Origin: Chrysomallon squamiferum
Taxonomy: Eukaryota > Mollusca > Gastropoda > Neomphalida > Peltospiridae
Direction: 5' to 3'
Assembly: GCA_012295275.1 (NCBI GenBank)
Contig: CM022677.1
Coordinates: 11,558,441-11,622,440 of the forward strand
Length of the DNA stretch: 64,000 nt
Positions 61,310 through 64,000 of the stretch are shown here, in pieces. The translations under genes were made by a program, and so were the position numbers. The notes under the pieces are model-generated. The model was not told where the DNA came from. It worked only from the letters and a program-made list of their open reading frames with translations, and made no database searches. Position 1 is the stretch's first letter, and each line of letters opens with the position of its first letter.

Positions 61310-61312
61310 CAT
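61255..61312. repeat. (AAT)n microsatellite
   Basis: About 18 units. The A-rich 61340-61370 follows. The Ile-rich minus-strand ORF here is an artefact. Confidence 0.92.
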
Positions 61313-61742
61313 AATAATGACTGTTAAGCAATCACTAACTGAAAAAAAAAAAAAAAAATAAAAAAAAAAGAAATAGAAAACTATAGAACTTGAATAAAGT
61401 AAATAACAAAGAAAAAAATAAAACATTTTCAAAAATACGTTATAAAATATGCACAAGATGAACATATGGTTGCAATGATGGCTTGGATTTCATGTGATGT
61501 CTTTCTCTACTTCCATTTGAAAAAAGAAAATGAAGTGATGCATAAAACATTCTTATAGCATTGGTGTCTTTCTTATTGTTTTTGTATAGTTATTAAATGT
61601 AGCAGTTTTTTAAAAATTAAATTACATTCATTTTTACTGAGGGGAATGAGAGAGAACTACATTTGGATGTTTAGTGTAATTTTGTATATTGAAACTGTAA
61701 TATGGAAATTTAATATCATACACTGCCTGTTTTTTCTTTCAG

Positions 61743-61816
61743 AACCAGTTCTGGATGACAACAAAATCATCTCTTTGATGACAGGTGCCAACAAAAGGGA
61801 ACAAAGTCTGTACTAG
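61743..61816 (+). CDS. Candidate terminal exon
   Basis: After 'ctgttttttctttcag' an open frame reads 'PVLDDNKIISLMTGANKREQ' and SLY, then tag. An internal donor-like 'gtgcca' after 'atgacag' could instead join downstream. The protein is not recognised. Confidence 0.35.
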
Positions 61817-62722
61817 TAGTAACAGCTTGTTGTTGTTGATGATGATGATGTTTTGTTCTGGTTATGGAAATATTTGAAACTGTCAGCCACTATGCTTTAT
61901 ATAACTTTATATTTTCATGATTTTTGTTTTGTACAGTAGGTGCAAAGAGAATATGCAAGATAGAATATGTAACTGTTGTGTTGCAGGTACCAAAATTAAA
62001 ATATCCAAACACTTTCAGACATCTTAATCTCTTTCTCTTTATTTTCTGCGAAAGTTAAGTATTTTCAAAATGTTCACACTAGCTAATTCATCTCTGAAAG
62101 TAGTGTTTTATATGTGTTCCTTTTTATATTTCTAAATCTTCAGCCAGTTAGTACAGCACTGACAATCAAAACAATATAATATTTAAAAAAAATCCACAAT
62201 TTGAAAAGCTTACAGCATTGTTAAATATGACATTCTAATTTCATTTTTATTTTTAAAATTCTTCACAAAATGTTTCTAACGCATTTTAAAAACCGTTCAA
62301 TGTCACTTCATCTTCTGAGAGTGGTAATTTAATAAGGTAAGAGTTTCATCATGTATATTGGATAGAGGATCCTTGTCTCCTTAATCTTTGAGTATCCGGT
62401 TGTTAGATGAAAAGACAATATTTTTATAGCCAAATACTATCACAAGTGCCATACAGTTTTCAGGTTCATGGCTGTTGTATTAAAATTATGATTACCATTG
62501 TCTGATGAATAATGTAATCCAGTATAAGAATAGGTGAACAGTTTCCAGAACCCAAGTGCTCTTTGAGAATTCTGAAACTTTTGTTGTAGAACAAGGTTGC
62601 TGAAATTTGTATGTTTGATGGTGTAGATGTCTGAAATGGTTGTCATGGTAACTGTTGTTCTTGGCAAGGCTGTGTAATTTAACTTTCTTGTCTTTGCTGT
62701 TCTGCTTGGTTTTGTTTTGTAG

Positions 62723-62818
62723 CCGTATCCAAAGAAAGGTGCCGATTTTTTGGCTCCTGATGTTTCTTGTTCACCACTGAACAGTGGCTTCTACTTCAGT
62801 CAGAGGCTTTTGACTTAA
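62723..62818 (+). CDS. Candidate terminal exon with stop and nearby AATAAA
   Basis: After 'ttggttttgttttgtag' 31 codons run to taa: 'PYPKKGADFLAPDVSCSPLN' then SGFYFSQRLLT. AATAAA follows at about 62910-62915, in a reasonable place for cleavage. The phase to 61743 (cut at its internal donor) does not match this frame. Unrecognised. Confidence 0.38.
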   Translation, partial: PYPKKGADFLAPDVSCSPLNSGFYFSQRLLT

Positions 62819-62819
62819 A

Positions 62820-64000
62820 GTATGAGTTTAGGAGTAAAGTAAATAAACTTTCACTTTTGCATTGTATAACTTTAAACAAATATGTTTTTATTGAACTGAA
62901 AGCAACAAAAATAAAGGATAATTATTTAATACGCCTTAAAAGAAAAGATTAGAAACAAGGTAGACCTTTAATAAAACAATTTATTTATGTCAACTTAAAT
63001 CTAACATTGAAAAATGACTCTTCTGAAAAACTGTACAATTCTAATCAATGATCCCAGAATCATTTCCAGAAGATTCGTAAATGCACATTTTGTACTTCCT
63101 GTAAATATCCATTCTTTGTTTAATCACTGATCAGATGGTTCTGCCAACTTCGACATCTCTTAATACAATTACATCATGAACTGGAGAATGTTTTGAGTCT
63201 TCTATCAGTGTGTTGCTTCTCTCTGTCTAATATATCTGATAATTTTAACATGCACTTCTGTATGTAATTCATTATTATTATTATTATTATTTTTTCTTTT
63301 GTTACTGTCCACAAACATAGTATTGGTATTTTATTACTATTTGAGGATGTTATTTTCTCTTTGATGAAATGAGAGCCAGAAAAATCTTGTTTGTCAAAAT
63401 CGTTAATTGATGTAAATCATTCCTATGTTGTCTTTCATAAAATTCTTCTCCTTCCACTGATAACTCTAAAGGTGTGGTGTTCTACTTTATCCCTGACATA
63501 TTTGATAATTATTTTAACAATAATTTTAGTCATTTGTTTTTTTCTATGTGATCATATTGAAACCAGTGATATACATATTTATATATCATTAACACATTTT
63601 TTTATTCTGTTTTATTTTATCTCTTACCTGATGTAGTGGCTTTCCTAGGTGAATTTCAGAGCTAGAATTGTTTTCAGTAATTTCTTGTGAGAAGTAGCCA
63701 TGTGAAAACATATTTAGTGGAAAAGATAATATGATAATAAACAAGGGAATGGGAAAATGTTCATGCAGATTTTTGTGATGAACACTTTCCCTATATGCAC
63801 TACCTCACAGAAAATTAAAGACTGGCATTCAAAGCAATCATAGCGAAATTTCATATGTTTGTTAAAATTAAGACTATAAAACAATACACATTCATTCATC
63901 TTTTTTTTAAAGTAATTTTATTATTGATTGGCATCTGAAACAGTGAAAAAGAATAAAATCTCGTTTCTCAAATATTTTCCAGTTTATAGCATAACATCTC
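62820..64000. other. AT-rich DNA, no gene seen
   Basis: It holds a short (ATT)n run at 63269-63292. ORFs at 63391-63636 and 63714-63899 (-) have neither splice borders nor recognisable sequence. Confidence 0.55.

Overview
This is a eukaryotic, strongly AT-rich, repeat-dense window from an animal genome. Long runs of A/T, many microsatellites (AC, AG, AT, ATT/AAT), introns with GT/AG borders, short exons and a 200-N assembly gap (32601-32800) rule out a prokaryote. The microsatellite-rich sequence and the motif agggagataact near 21100, which I recall as common in molluscan DNA, suggest a mollusc, perhaps a cephalopod. That assignment is inference only.

Most of the window is explained by copies of one segmental-duplication unit. 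Copy A (+) runs from about 650 to 6800, copy B (+) from 23060 to the gap at 32600, copy C (-) from 44040 back to 34500, and copy D (+) from 44445 to 55440. B and C face each other across the gap, and C and D are back to back, so 23-55 kb is a nested palindromic cluster. A and C are bordered on their upstream side by a ~70-bp satellite (1-651 and 41455-44045). B and D instead have a 2-kb exon-bearing segment there. Along the unit, upstream to downstream, lie a tetranucleotide-rich stretch, a CpG-rich block with a YY1-like site, a reverse-strand ORF, a coiled-coil plus PHD-like zinc-finger ORF, a long inverted arm, a foldback element, prolyl 4-hydroxylase alpha-subunit exon remnants (A and D only) and a transmembrane exon.

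The best evidence for host genes comes from five places. (1) A 3' gene end lies at 6357-9284, with a transmembrane exon, several small exons with clean GT/AG borders, a serine-rich terminal exon with stop, and a 3'UTR; one junction is out of phase. (2) Decayed pieces of collagen prolyl 4-hydroxylase alpha lie at 5698-6012 and 54371-54738. (3) A 70-codon open terminal exon lies at 11842-12056. (4) Two phase-compatible small exons lie at 57782-58222. (5) Short terminal-exon candidates lie at 61743-61816 and 62723-62818. Apart from the hydroxylase and the PHD-like finger I do not recognise these proteins.

Other elements are a 555-bp MITE with a perfect 4-bp target duplication (22282-22836), a GT-rich minisatellite (18347-18620), a 105-bp direct repeat pair (18616 and 20491) and a 33-bp-arm hairpin (21143-21234). 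Between 9.9 and 22 kb and between 55.5 and 64 kb the DNA is mainly single-copy AT-rich sequence with microsatellites. Most of the long ORFs there are simple-repeat translations and were not annotated.
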